This document shows, one piece after another, positions 42,590 to 51,115 of a stretch of DNA of 64,000 nt. Numbering within the stretch: position 1 is the stretch's first letter; every line of letters starts with the position of its first letter. The stretch lies in the NCBI RefSeq assembly GCF_001648155.1, contig NZ_CP015199.1:1870501-1934500 (forward strand), given 5' to 3'. Under the pieces are notes generated by a model. The model did no database searches and was not told the DNA's origin. It worked only from the letters and a program-made list of their open reading frames with translations. The position numbers and the translations under genes are program-made. This DNA is from Chryseobacterium glaciei. GTDB lineage: Bacteria > Bacteroidota > Bacteroidia > Flavobacteriales > Weeksellaceae.

Positions 42590-44971
42590 ATGGAAGTAAA
42601 CAAACAAAACGCAGGAAGTAAAGGAAAAACATTCCCCCTTCCTCCCAAAAAAAATGGCAAAAAAACCGGTTGGAAAAAATGGGTTAGCTTTATTTGGATT
42701 GGACTCATTGCAGTCGTTTTAGGAATTTCAGGACTTTTCTTTGCCGTTTCTCAAGGTTTTCTTGGGGAAATGCCCGATGTAAAAGAGCTTGAAAACCCAG
42801 ATATTTACGTTGCATCTGAAATTTATTCATCTGATGGTTTATTATTAGGCAAGTTTGAAAAAGAAAAAACCCAGCCTATTACCTATAAAGATCTTCCCCC
42901 TTATCTTGTGTATGCTTTACAGGCTAAAGAAGATGAGCGTTTCAAAGAACATTCCGGAATTGATCTACAGTCAGTTGCCAGAGCTGTTGTTTACGGTGGT
43001 GGACGAGGTGGTGGTTCTACCATTACTCAACAGCTTGCAAAATTACTTTTTACAGGTGGAGCTTCTCAAAATAAGACCGCAAGAGCATTCCAGAAATTAA
43101 AAGAATGGGTTGTTGCGGTAAGTCTCGAGAAAAGATATACCAAAGAAGAAATTGTCACTTTATATTTCAACAAATTCGACTTTTTATACAATGCAAACGG
43201 TGTTGAAATGGCTTCAAGAATCTATTTCAATAAAAAAACGTCTCAACTTACCCTTCCAGAAGCTGCAATGTTTGTAGCAATGCTGGAAAATCCGGTAAAG
43301 AATAACCCAATGAGAAACATCGAAAGGGCTAAAGCGAGAAGAGATGTTGTTTTAGAACAAATGCAGAAAACAGGTTATATCGATCAGACTACTTTTGATA
43401 AGGCTGTTAGCACTCCAATTACGTTAGATTATCATCCAATCAAGAACATTAGTGATGATTATTCTGCTTACTATAAGTTTTATTTAAAGAAAGAGATTGA
43501 TAATTACCTTAAAGATTACGAAAAGCAGACAGGTAAGAAATTAAACCTTTATAAAGATGGTTTAAAAATATATGTTACTCTTGATTCTAAAATGCAAAAG
43601 TATGCTGAAGATGCAATCAGGGAACATTTAACAGATATTCAAAAAAGGTTTGATGCCGAGCAAAGAGGCAGAAAAAACAGACCTTTCTATTACTTAACAA
43701 ATACACAGATCAATAGTGTAATGCTTCAGGCGATGAAAAGAACCGGACGTTACAAGCAATTGAAGGCAGCTGGAGTTTCTGAAGATTCAATCATGATGGA
43801 ATTCCACAAACCGACCAAAACTTCACGTTTCACTTGGAGCGGAGAAGAAGAAGTTGAAATGTCTCCTTGGGATTCTATCAGATATCACAAACAAATTGCT
43901 CAGGCAGGTTTAATGTCAATGGTTCCTGGAACAGGTGAAATTAAAGCTTGGGTTGGAGGTATCGATTGGCAACATTTCCAATATGACCACATCAAACAAG
44001 GAAAAAGACAGGTTGGTTCAACATTCAAGCCTTTCGTATATGCAACAGCAATTATGAAATTGGGAATGACACCTTGCTCAACAGTATCCAACGGAACTTA
44101 TGATCATAATGGATGGCATGTACCTGGAAGAGGAGGAATGCTAACACTTAAAGACGCATTAGCACACTCTCAAAACCCTGTAGCAGCGAGACTTATTGAA
44201 ATGACAGGTGTTGATGCGGTAATTCAAACAGCAAGAGATCTGGGTGTAACGGAAGAAATTCCAAGAAACAATACAATCGCTTTAGGTTCATCAGATATTA
44301 CAATCTATGAAATGCTTGGGGCTTATAGTACTTTTGCTAACTACGGAAATCACAACAAACCGGAAATGATCTGGAGAATTGAAGATGCCAACGGTAGAGT
44401 GATAAAAGAAGTAAATGTAGAACCAAAAGAAGTAATGAACCCGCTATACGCTTACACCATGATTGAATTAATGAAAGGTGTTGCACAATACGGAACCGCT
44501 TCCGGTGAATTGGGAAGAAGAGGAATCTCAAAAGCGGTGGAAATTGCTGCTAAAACAGGTACAACGCAGAATAACTCCGATGGTTGGTTTATGGGAATTA
44601 CTCCAAAACTGGCAACAGGAGCTTGGGTTGGATGGGAAGACAGAGCAACCCACTTTTTAGGAACAGGAGAAGGCCAGGGAGCAAAAATGGCTTTACCAAT
44701 CTGGGCGATCTTTATGAAGAAAGTTTGGGCTGATAAAACATTAGGAATTTCACCTGATGACAAATTCATAAAACCTTCCGATTGGAAAGACGGATGTTCC
44801 GGCTTAAAAGGTATTAGCGGAGGTTATGGTGATGATGGAGGTCTTCAAACGATTGACGAGATCAAAAATCCGAAACCCGTAGACCATACCCCTAAAAACA
44901 ATTCACAAAAGAAAGATGAAAATGTTAATGAAAACCTACACTCCGGAGAAGAGGTAGATTTCAATAAATAA
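42590..44971 (+). CDS. bifunctional class A penicillin-binding protein (PBP1A type)
   Basis: This 793-residue membrane enzyme builds and crosslinks peptidoglycan. One anchor helix (residues about 26-50) follows a Lys-rich cytosolic start. The GT51 glycosyltransferase domain has EDERFKEHSGIDLQSVARA (catalytic Glu) and GGSTITQQLAKLLF, then EIVTLYFNKFDF. The transpeptidase domain has VGSTFKPFVYAT (Ser near residue 475), SQNPVAA (SxN) and AKTGTTQNNSDG (KTG). The C-terminal about 60 residues are Lys/Asn/Asp-rich and disordered. It starts 6 bp after gldH. Confidence 0.94.
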   Translation: MEVNKQNAGSKGKTFPLPPKKNGKKTGWKKWVSFIWIGLIAVVLGISGLFFAVSQGFLGEMPDVKELENPDIYVASEIYSSDGLLLGKFEKEKTQPITYKDLPPYLVYALQAKEDERFKEHSGIDLQSVARAVVYGGGRGGGSTITQQLAKLLFTGGASQNKTARAFQKLKEWVVAVSLEKRYTKEEIVTLYFNKFDFLYNANGVEMASRIYFNKKTSQLTLPEAAMFVAMLENPVKNNPMRNIERAKARRDVVLEQMQKTGYIDQTTFDKAVSTPITLDYHPIKNISDDYSAYYKFYLKKEIDNYLKDYEKQTGKKLNLYKDGLKIYVTLDSKMQKYAEDAIREHLTDIQKRFDAEQRGRKNRPFYYLTNTQINSVMLQAMKRTGRYKQLKAAGVSEDSIMMEFHKPTKTSRFTWSGEEEVEMSPWDSIRYHKQIAQAGLMSMVPGTGEIKAWVGGIDWQHFQYDHIKQGKRQVGSTFKPFVYATAIMKLGMTPCSTVSNGTYDHNGWHVPGRGGMLTLKDALAHSQNPVAARLIEMTGVDAVIQTARDLGVTEEIPRNNTIALGSSDITIYEMLGAYSTFANYGNHNKPEMIWRIEDANGRVIKEVNVEPKEVMNPLYAYTMIELMKGVAQYGTASGELGRRGISKAVEIAAKTGTTQNNSDGWFMGITPKLATGAWVGWEDRATHFLGTGEGQGAKMALPIWAIFMKKVWADKTLGISPDDKFIKPSDWKDGCSGLKGISGGYGDDGGLQTIDEIKNPKPVDHTPKNNSQKKDENVNENLHSGEEVDFNK

Positions 44972-44991
44972 ATTCTCTTTTAGAAATACAC

Positions 44992-45025
44992 AAGACCTTT
45001 CAATTATTTGGAAGGTCTTTTCTTT
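44992..45025 (+). terminator. terminator of the ricT-gldH-PBP1A unit
   Basis: An AAGACCTT/AAGGTCTT 8-bp stem with a 12-base loop is followed by TTCTTTT. Confidence 0.75.
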
Positions 45026-45034
45026 TATTATTAA

Positions 45035-45042
45035 TAACTTTG
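45035..45042 (+). promoter_or_regulatory. -7 promoter box of selO
   Basis: TAACTTTG ends 4 bp before the selO ATG, so transcription would begin at or next to the start codon (leaderless mRNA). Confidence 0.5.
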
Positions 45043-45046
45043 ATTC

Positions 45047-46588
45047 ATGAATATCGAAAACATCAAACAACCTTTTATAAAAATTTTTCCTGGAGATTTT
45101 TCCGGCAATACCATTCAAAGAAATACTCCAAAAGTTTTATTTTCAACAGTAGATCCTGTCGGTTTTGAAAAGCCTGAATTGATTGTTTTTAATGAAAAAC
45201 TTTCGGAAGAAATAGGATTAGGAAAATTTGAAGAAAAGGATCTGGATTTTCTTGTTGGAAATAATATTCCTGAAAATATTCAAACTTATGCAACGGCTTA
45301 CGCAGGACATCAATTTGGAAACTGGGCAGGCCAATTAGGTGATGGAAGAGCAATTTTAGCAGGTGAAATCACAAATGATTCCAGTAAAAAAACAGAAATC
45401 CAATGGAAAGGAGCCGGCGCAACACCCTACTCCAGACATGCAGATGGAAGAGCTGTGTTGAGATCTTCCGTTCGCGAATACTTGATGAGTGAAGCGATGT
45501 TTCATTTGGGAGTTCCTACAACAAGAGCACTAAGCCTTTCTTTCACCGGAGAAGATGTAGTAAGGGATATGATGTACAGTGGAAATCCTCAGAAAGAAAA
45601 AGGCGCAGTTGTCGTAAGAACAGCAGAAAGCTTCCTTCGCTTTGGACATTTTGAATTGATGTCTGCTCAACAAGAATATGACACCTTATACAAGCTTGTT
45701 AATTTCACCATTGATAATTACTATCCCGAAATAACTTCCGAAGGAATTCAAAAATATAAAGACTTTTTTGAAAGCGTTTGTAAAAAAACAGCCGATCTTA
45801 TGGTCGAATGGTTCAGGGTTGGCTTTGTTCACGGTGTAATGAATACAGATAATATGTCAATTTTAGGATTGACAATTGATTATGGACCTTATTCTATGAT
45901 GGATGAATATGATTTAAATTTCACTCCCAACACAACAGACTTGCCTGGAAGAAGATATGCTTTCGGAAAGCAAGGCCAGATATCGCAATGGAATCTTTGG
46001 CAACTAGCCAATGCACTACATCCAATCATAAAAGATGAACAGTTTTTAGAAAAAACATTAAATGAGTTTGGAGATTATTTCTGGAAATCTCATGACAATA
46101 TTCTTTGTAAGAAATTTGGCTTTGATCAATTACTTGATGGTGATGAAGAGTTTTTCACAAACTGGCAAGGATTGATGCAGGAATTAAAGTTAGACTATAC
46201 TCTATTTTTCAATCAATTAGAAAAAATTGATGATGAAAATGATTTGAAATTTTTATTTGAAAGAGTTTCGTACATTTTTTTAGACACTGAAAAACTTTTA
46301 AAAATTGAGAATTTCATAAATACATATAAAGCTAGAATTGGTAGAAATTTAATTTCAAATGAAGAATCTATCAACCTAATGAAGAAAACAAATCCAAAAT
46401 TCATTTTAAGAAATTTTCTACTATATCAATGTATAGAAGAAATTAATATAGGAAAAACTAATATTCTTGATAAATTAATAACAGCATTAGAAAACCCTTA
46501 TAAAGAAATTAATTCTGAATTCTCCATAAAGAGGCCTTCAGAATATGATGATATATCGGGATGTTCGATGCTTTCGTGTAGCTCTTAA
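45047..46588 (+). CDS. selO: protein adenylyltransferase SelO
   Basis: This 513-residue pseudokinase-fold enzyme transfers AMP from ATP to Ser, Thr or Tyr of target proteins and is tied to redox stress. The features are ATAYAGHQFGNWAGQLGDGR (nucleotide region), WKGAGATPYSRHADGRAVLR, VHGVMNTDNMSILGLTIDYG (metal-binding Asn/Asp) and DLPGRRYAFGKQ. The C-terminus ends in SCSS, matching the conserved Cys-Ser-Ser end of bacterial SelO, where animal forms carry selenocysteine. It is monocistronic with a promoter box almost touching the ATG. Confidence 0.93.
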   Translation: MNIENIKQPFIKIFPGDFSGNTIQRNTPKVLFSTVDPVGFEKPELIVFNEKLSEEIGLGKFEEKDLDFLVGNNIPENIQTYATAYAGHQFGNWAGQLGDGRAILAGEITNDSSKKTEIQWKGAGATPYSRHADGRAVLRSSVREYLMSEAMFHLGVPTTRALSLSFTGEDVVRDMMYSGNPQKEKGAVVVRTAESFLRFGHFELMSAQQEYDTLYKLVNFTIDNYYPEITSEGIQKYKDFFESVCKKTADLMVEWFRVGFVHGVMNTDNMSILGLTIDYGPYSMMDEYDLNFTPNTTDLPGRRYAFGKQGQISQWNLWQLANALHPIIKDEQFLEKTLNEFGDYFWKSHDNILCKKFGFDQLLDGDEEFFTNWQGLMQELKLDYTLFFNQLEKIDDENDLKFLFERVSYIFLDTEKLLKIENFINTYKARIGRNLISNEESINLMKKTNPKFILRNFLLYQCIEEINIGKTNILDKLITALENPYKEINSEFSIKRPSEYDDISGCSMLSCSS

Positions 46589-46679
46589 GTTTATTAATAA
46601 TCCATTAATATAGTATTTAGTGTGAGTTTTTTTCATCATTAAGCTTTTTTTGTTATATTTACATAAAATAAAAAATATC

Positions 46680-47603
46680 ATGAAAAAACTTCTACTATCT
46701 CTAAGCTTACTTCTTACTGGGGCAGCTACGCAAGCTCAAACAGTATTATTAAATGAGGACTTTGAATCTTATACAAATTTTGCAATTACAGGGTTTGGGA
46801 GCTGGCTTACTCTAGATTTAGACGCCTTAACTACTTATACCGGAGGAGGTGACCCAACTTGGGATAATGCTGGTGAAGCAATGGCTTATCAAATTTTCAA
46901 TCCTTCAGTGGCTGGCGTAACAAATCAAGCAACTCCAACTACTGCTGATCCTGAAACTAGAAATTTTGATCCTCACAGTGGGTTAAAATATGCTGCTTCT
47001 TGGGCTGCTGTTCCAGTTGGCACTGTCACAGCAAACAACGATTGGCTTATATCTCCAGCAGTCACATTAGGCGCAAGCAATAATTTATTATCTCTATGGA
47101 CGAAAGCAATGTCTTCAACATATACTCCGGAAAGATATAGAATAGGAGTTTATGTAGGTAGTGGAACACCAACTGCCGTCGCAAATTTCACAATTATCTC
47201 GGGAGCAAGTCCATTAACTGCAACGCCCCTAACTTGGCAACGCATAAGCTATGCACTTGATGCATACGCTGGGCAAACTATAAGAATTGGTATTCAATGT
47301 ATATCTGCGGATAAATATATGTTCATGGTTGATGATGTAAGAATCACTACTGGATCTCTTGGAACAAGTGAAGCAACAAAAGCTAAAACAACAAATATTT
47401 ACCCTAACCCAACAAAAGGAGAAATCAACATCAAAACTGATAAAAAGATTAAATCTTCAACAGTATTGGATTTCTCAGGAAAATCAGTATTGAAATCTAC
47501 ATCTGATAGAGTTGATATTTCTTCTCTTCCAAAAGGAGCATACTTATTACAAGTTGAATTCTCTGACGGAACAACATCTTCAGAAAAAGTAATTAAAGAA
47601 TAA
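46680..47603 (+). CDS. secreted choice-of-anchor J protein with T9SS sorting domain
   Basis: This 307-residue protein has a signal peptide ending ATQAQT. A cleaved-adhesin/choice-of-anchor J domain follows (LLNEDFESYTNFAI, NNDWLISPAVTLGASNN, KYMFMVDDVRIT). The C-terminal T9SS type A sorting domain reads NIYPNPTKGEINI, LDFSGKSVL, LPKGAYLLQV and ends SSEKVIKE. It shares this layout with the protein at 33528-34346 but is not a close duplicate. A surface or secreted binding role is likely; the ligand is unknown. The ATG at 46680 is chosen because it begins the signal peptide. Confidence 0.86.
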   Translation: MKKLLLSLSLLLTGAATQAQTVLLNEDFESYTNFAITGFGSWLTLDLDALTTYTGGGDPTWDNAGEAMAYQIFNPSVAGVTNQATPTTADPETRNFDPHSGLKYAASWAAVPVGTVTANNDWLISPAVTLGASNNLLSLWTKAMSSTYTPERYRIGVYVGSGTPTAVANFTIISGASPLTATPLTWQRISYALDAYAGQTIRIGIQCISADKYMFMVDDVRITTGSLGTSEATKAKTTNIYPNPTKGEINIKTDKKIKSSTVLDFSGKSVLKSTSDRVDISSLPKGAYLLQVEFSDGTTSSEKVIKE

Positions 47604-47625
47604 TTATTCACCATATAATCTTTTT

Positions 47626-47655
47626 AAAGCTCACCAATTTGGTGAGCTTTTTATT
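47626..47655 (+). terminator. terminator after the T9SS protein gene
   Basis: AAAGCTCACCAA and its perfect reverse complement form a hairpin followed by a T-rich run. Confidence 0.85.
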
Positions 47656-47657
47656 TT

Positions 47658-47665
47658 TACATTTG
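47658..47665 (+). promoter_or_regulatory. -7 promoter box of the membrane-protein gene
   Basis: TACATTTG lies 17 bp upstream of a GTG start, directly after the preceding terminator. Confidence 0.5.
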
Positions 47666-47682
47666 CAAAAAATTGATAACAA

Positions 47683-48957
47683 GTGGCTTTCAAATCTAAA
47701 TTAATTAACCTTTTAAAATTAATATTCCCATCAAGCTTTATTGAATTGGGCATTTTTGCATTTTTCATTATTTGCTATGGAATTTTGGGTTCATATATTG
47801 CTCTCAATTACAGAATAATTTTTGACGACAGAATTCCTTGGGATGCCTATTTTAGCTTTGACAACCGCTCAATTATAATGACAGGCGGAAGCTTCGAAAG
47901 ACATCCTCTAGCCTACTATTTTTTCAATTGGATAAGAGAATTAGCTTTACTCATTTCAGGTGGAAAAACAAACGATACATTTAGACTCACTCTAGCTTGG
48001 TTTAGTAATTTAGTCATCAGTTCAAGTATCGTTCAGGTTTTTAAGTATCTCAAAAATATCATCAGCCTTCCATTATTCTTTAGCCTATTAATAACTTTCT
48101 TTTTTGGACTATTTTCAACAAACATTATCCTTTCTTTTACTCCCGAAAACTTTACGTATACTTTATTCTTACTGACTCTATTTAATTATTATGCAGCTAT
48201 AAAAATTAAAAAAGAAGAAAAAATCCCCGCGATACCTCTAATTTTAGCCGGAATTTCTATTGGAGGACTCACTGTCACAAACATTGTAAAAGTTTTTATC
48301 CCAGTAGTATTTGAAAAAGGGCTTTTTAAAAATTGGAAGAAATTCGGAAATGCTGTTTTCAGAATAACATTAACCTGCATCTGTTTCATATTATTATACT
48401 TAAATAGAATTGATTTTAAGTACAAAACCATCTTTTCAAAGACAAATAGTCAATATGAAAAATTCTCCAATGTAAAATCAACTCCTATTTGGGACATGAT
48501 TTCATCTTATTTTTTTGGGGGAAACATCTTATTTCCAAGTTTTATCATTCGTGATAAACACAACATGAAAGGCTTCGATTTCAAAGGCTTATTTATGGAT
48601 GTTTATACTTCTGGGATTCCGTACATATTTATTTCAATACTTTTGACATTGATTTTGTGGAGTTATTTCAGGAATTTCAAAAACAAATTTGTTCAGATAT
48701 TAATGATCTCTTTTTTCATTGATATCATCATCCATTGCATCATGAGATTCGGGCTTCACACATCTTATATCTACGGTGGACACTTCGTTTTTGTCTATCC
48801 ATTACTGTTGGGGTGGCTGTTTTATTCATACAAATCATCACCTAAAATACTCTCTTTTTTAACTATCATTTTAGGTCTTTTATTTACTTATTTAGCCTCC
48901 AGTAATTACTTAAGAATGACAGAATTTTTCTGGTTTTTAAATCAATATTATCAATAA
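47683..48957 (+). CDS. polytopic membrane protein, possibly a GT-C-type glycosyltransferase
   Basis: This 424-residue protein has about ten membrane helices. The first periplasmic loop after helix 1 holds IIFDDRIPWDAYFSFDN and GGSFERHPLAYYFFNW. An acidic pair early in that loop and a following RHP are the layout of GT-C glycosyltransferases and related Bacteroidota membrane families (DUF6080 is a possibility I cannot confirm). The start is GTG, supported by the -7 box just upstream; the next in-frame ATG is deep inside the protein. Poorly conserved loops and a Lys-rich region near residue 265 follow. The function is unknown. Confidence 0.5.
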   Translation: MAFKSKLINLLKLIFPSSFIELGIFAFFIICYGILGSYIALNYRIIFDDRIPWDAYFSFDNRSIIMTGGSFERHPLAYYFFNWIRELALLISGGKTNDTFRLTLAWFSNLVISSSIVQVFKYLKNIISLPLFFSLLITFFFGLFSTNIILSFTPENFTYTLFLLTLFNYYAAIKIKKEEKIPAIPLILAGISIGGLTVTNIVKVFIPVVFEKGLFKNWKKFGNAVFRITLTCICFILLYLNRIDFKYKTIFSKTNSQYEKFSNVKSTPIWDMISSYFFGGNILFPSFIIRDKHNMKGFDFKGLFMDVYTSGIPYIFISILLTLILWSYFRNFKNKFVQILMISFFIDIIIHCIMRFGLHTSYIYGGHFVFVYPLLLGWLFYSYKSSPKILSFLTIILGLLFTYLASSNYLRMTEFFWFLNQYYQ

Positions 48958-48960
48958 AAA

Positions 48961-48981
48961 AAGCCGAGAAAATTCTCAGCT
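48961..48981. terminator. hairpin between two convergent genes
   Basis: AAGC-C-GAGAA pairs with TTCTC-A-GCTT across two bases. It is preceded by six A on the plus strand and followed by TTTA, so it can end transcription from both sides. Confidence 0.6.
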
Positions 48982-49006
48982 TTAGTATCTATATTTCTAA
49001 AAAGTT

Positions 49007-49546
49007 CTATTTCGCTTCTGCACAGAAAATTCTGTATTGTACAGGAATTGCTGATTTAAAATACTCTCTAACCTTAGACAAATCCGAAGCAGCACTCTGT
49101 TTTGTAAAATAACTTCCCGCCAAAATTTTATAATTTGGTCTTAGCGAAGCATCCGTCTCAACTTTCAAATTCGGGAATCTTCTTCTGAAATAAGACTTCA
49201 CTTCATTAGCCTCTTCATTACTCTTCACAGTCGTAATTTGAAGTTTATATCCTAAAATTCGAGGGTTTTTTCTACAAATCTCTGCATTTGTAAGCTCTCT
49301 GTTGGGAACATAAATCTTTGTTGGCTTCGTATAAGAAGTGTCATCATCATTATCTCTTGATGAATTATTGGTTACTACTCGGGAACATTTATCCTCTAAA
49401 TTCCCCAAAGCATCGCTCACTTTCGGATCCATAGACATGATTAACTCTGTTCCGGACAAAGTATCTTTCTTCACAACCTGCTGTGCTCCAATATTATAAA
49501 ACCCTAATAATGATAATACTGAAAATATTTTGATTAAATTTTTCAT
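49007..49546 (-). CDS. secreted SPOR-domain protein
   Basis: This 179-residue protein has a signal peptide (ends NIGAQ) and a low-complexity Asp/Ser/Asn linker near residue 70. A C-terminal SPOR-like domain (about residues 95-175) has the strand-helix-strand pattern YKLQITTVKSNEEANEVKSY, then YKILAGSYFTKQSAASDLSK. SPOR domains bind denuded glycan strands, often at division sites. No other domain is visible. It has its own promoter box (49562-49569, minus). Confidence 0.75.
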   Translation of the reverse strand: MKNLIKIFSVLSLLGFYNIGAQQVVKKDTLSGTELIMSMDPKVSDALGNLEDKCSRVVTNNSSRDNDDDTSYTKPTKIYVPNRELTNAEICRKNPRILGYKLQITTVKSNEEANEVKSYFRRRFPNLKVETDASLRPNYKILAGSYFTKQSAASDLSKVREYFKSAIPVQYRIFCAEAK

Positions 49547-49561
49547 TTAAACTTGTTTCGG

Positions 49562-49569
49562 CAAATTTA
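49562..49569 (-). promoter_or_regulatory. -7 promoter box of the SPOR-domain gene
   Basis: TAAATTTG on the minus strand, 15 bp upstream of the ATG. Confidence 0.55.
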
Positions 49570-49676
49570 TACAAATTAAAAAATTATGCCAAACGAAGTT
49601 ATTTAGAATTAATACAAATTAACCACAAATGATATTTTCCCCTCTCGTTATGGCGTTAAATTCCTGTTAAAAATAT

Positions 49677-49684
49677 TATTTTTG
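49677..49684 (+). promoter_or_regulatory. -7 promoter box of the act operon
   Basis: TATTTTTG fits TAnnTTTG, 44 bp upstream of the actA ATG. Confidence 0.5.
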
Positions 49685-49728
49685 CGGGATTGATTGGTTC
49701 AATATTTTACTAACATAAGATAATTTAA

Positions 49729-51093
49729 ATGATTAGTTGGAGAAAGCATTATAAACAAACGTTGATCGCAATAGGCTTATTGCTATCAACCAGTGCTTCA
49801 ATTTACGGGCAAGACGGCGATCCTAAAAACGGAGAGAAACTTTTCAAAGCGAATTGTACTGCATGTCACGCGCTGGACAAACAAGTAATAGGACCTCCTT
49901 TGAAAGGGGTTGTAGAACGAGTGAAGACAGAAGGCGGTGTAGACAAGGATTGGCTTCACAAGTGGATCAAAGACAACAAAGCTCTTAGAGCTTCTGGGGA
50001 CAAATACGCCAATGAGATTTTTGAAAAATTTAATAAAACTGAAATGTTACAGTTTCCGAATCTTACAGATAAGGATATTGATGACATCTTAGCTTTTACA
50101 ACTAATCCTCCGGCTGTAGAAGAGGTCAAAAAAGACACTGGAACAGCAACGGCAGCAGATGGAGCTCAAGCAGCTCCGGCAAGCAATACTACTACAAGTG
50201 TAGTTATTATTTCACTTTTAGCAATTGCTGCTCTATTAGTTTGGATCTTAATTAAACTAAGACAATTAGTAAAATTAGGGCAATCTGAAGACTTAGCTGG
50301 ACTTAACGAAACTAGAGTTAAATCTTTCAGCGAAATCTATGAAAAATACCATTATGTAGGTAAAGGATTATTAACGATCCTAGCTATTTTGGCAACTTAT
50401 GGAATTTGGAACTGGATCATGTGGATCGGGGTTTACAAAGGATATAAGCCAGAACAGCCTATCTACTTCTCTCACAAAATCCACGCTGGGGAACAGAAAA
50501 TTGACTGTCAGTTATGTCACTCTAGTGCTAAATACGGTAAAGTATCTGAGATTCCTTCTATGAACGTTTGTATGAACTGTCACAGAACAATTTCTGAATA
50601 CGGAGCTAATGATTACATGGAGCCAGGAAAAGACAAAGCATTCTATGACGGAGAAATCCAGAAAATATATGCTGCGACAGGTTGGGATCCTGCTAAACAA
50701 CAGTATACAGGTAAAACTCAGCCAGTAGAATGGACGAGAATTCACAACATGCCGGATTTCGTATACTTTAATCACTCTCAGCACGTAGTAGCGGGTGAAC
50801 AAGCAATTATTAATTCTTTCAATAAAAAGAATCCAACAAACAAAATTGATGTTGTTTGTAAAGCTTGTCACGGAAAAATTGATACAATGAATGTTGTTCA
50901 AATGGCTAATGACTTCACAATGGGATGGTGCATTGAATGTCACAGAACTACTGAAGTTGATATGAACAACGGTTATAATAAAGAATACTTCAAGAATCTA
51001 CATGACAAGCTTAAGAAGCAATACCCTAAAGATGGTGGTAAAATTACTGTAGACGCAATTGGAGGTCTTGAGTGTGGTAAATGTCATTATTAA
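49729..51093 (+). CDS. actA: alternative complex III multiheme cytochrome c, ActA
   Basis: This 454-residue subunit carries electrons within the quinol:cytochrome c oxidoreductase. Six CxxCH heme-c motifs are visible: CTACH at residues 43-47 in an N-terminal monoheme cytochrome domain, then CQLCH, CMNCH, CKACH, CIECH and CGKCH in the pentaheme part. Two membrane helices (about residues 160-182 and 208-233) separate them. The original pentaheme ActA thus carries an added class I cytochrome at its N-terminus. The signal peptide is MISWRKHYKQTLIAIGLLLS. It is the first gene of actABCDEF. Confidence 0.9.
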   Translation: MISWRKHYKQTLIAIGLLLSTSASIYGQDGDPKNGEKLFKANCTACHALDKQVIGPPLKGVVERVKTEGGVDKDWLHKWIKDNKALRASGDKYANEIFEKFNKTEMLQFPNLTDKDIDDILAFTTNPPAVEEVKKDTGTATAADGAQAAPASNTTTSVVIISLLAIAALLVWILIKLRQLVKLGQSEDLAGLNETRVKSFSEIYEKYHYVGKGLLTILAILATYGIWNWIMWIGVYKGYKPEQPIYFSHKIHAGEQKIDCQLCHSSAKYGKVSEIPSMNVCMNCHRTISEYGANDYMEPGKDKAFYDGEIQKIYAATGWDPAKQQYTGKTQPVEWTRIHNMPDFVYFNHSQHVVAGEQAIINSFNKKNPTNKIDVVCKACHGKIDTMNVVQMANDFTMGWCIECHRTTEVDMNNGYNKEYFKNLHDKLKKQYPKDGGKITVDAIGGLECGKCHY

Positions 51094-51115
51094 TAACTAA
51101 AAATTAGAAGTATAA

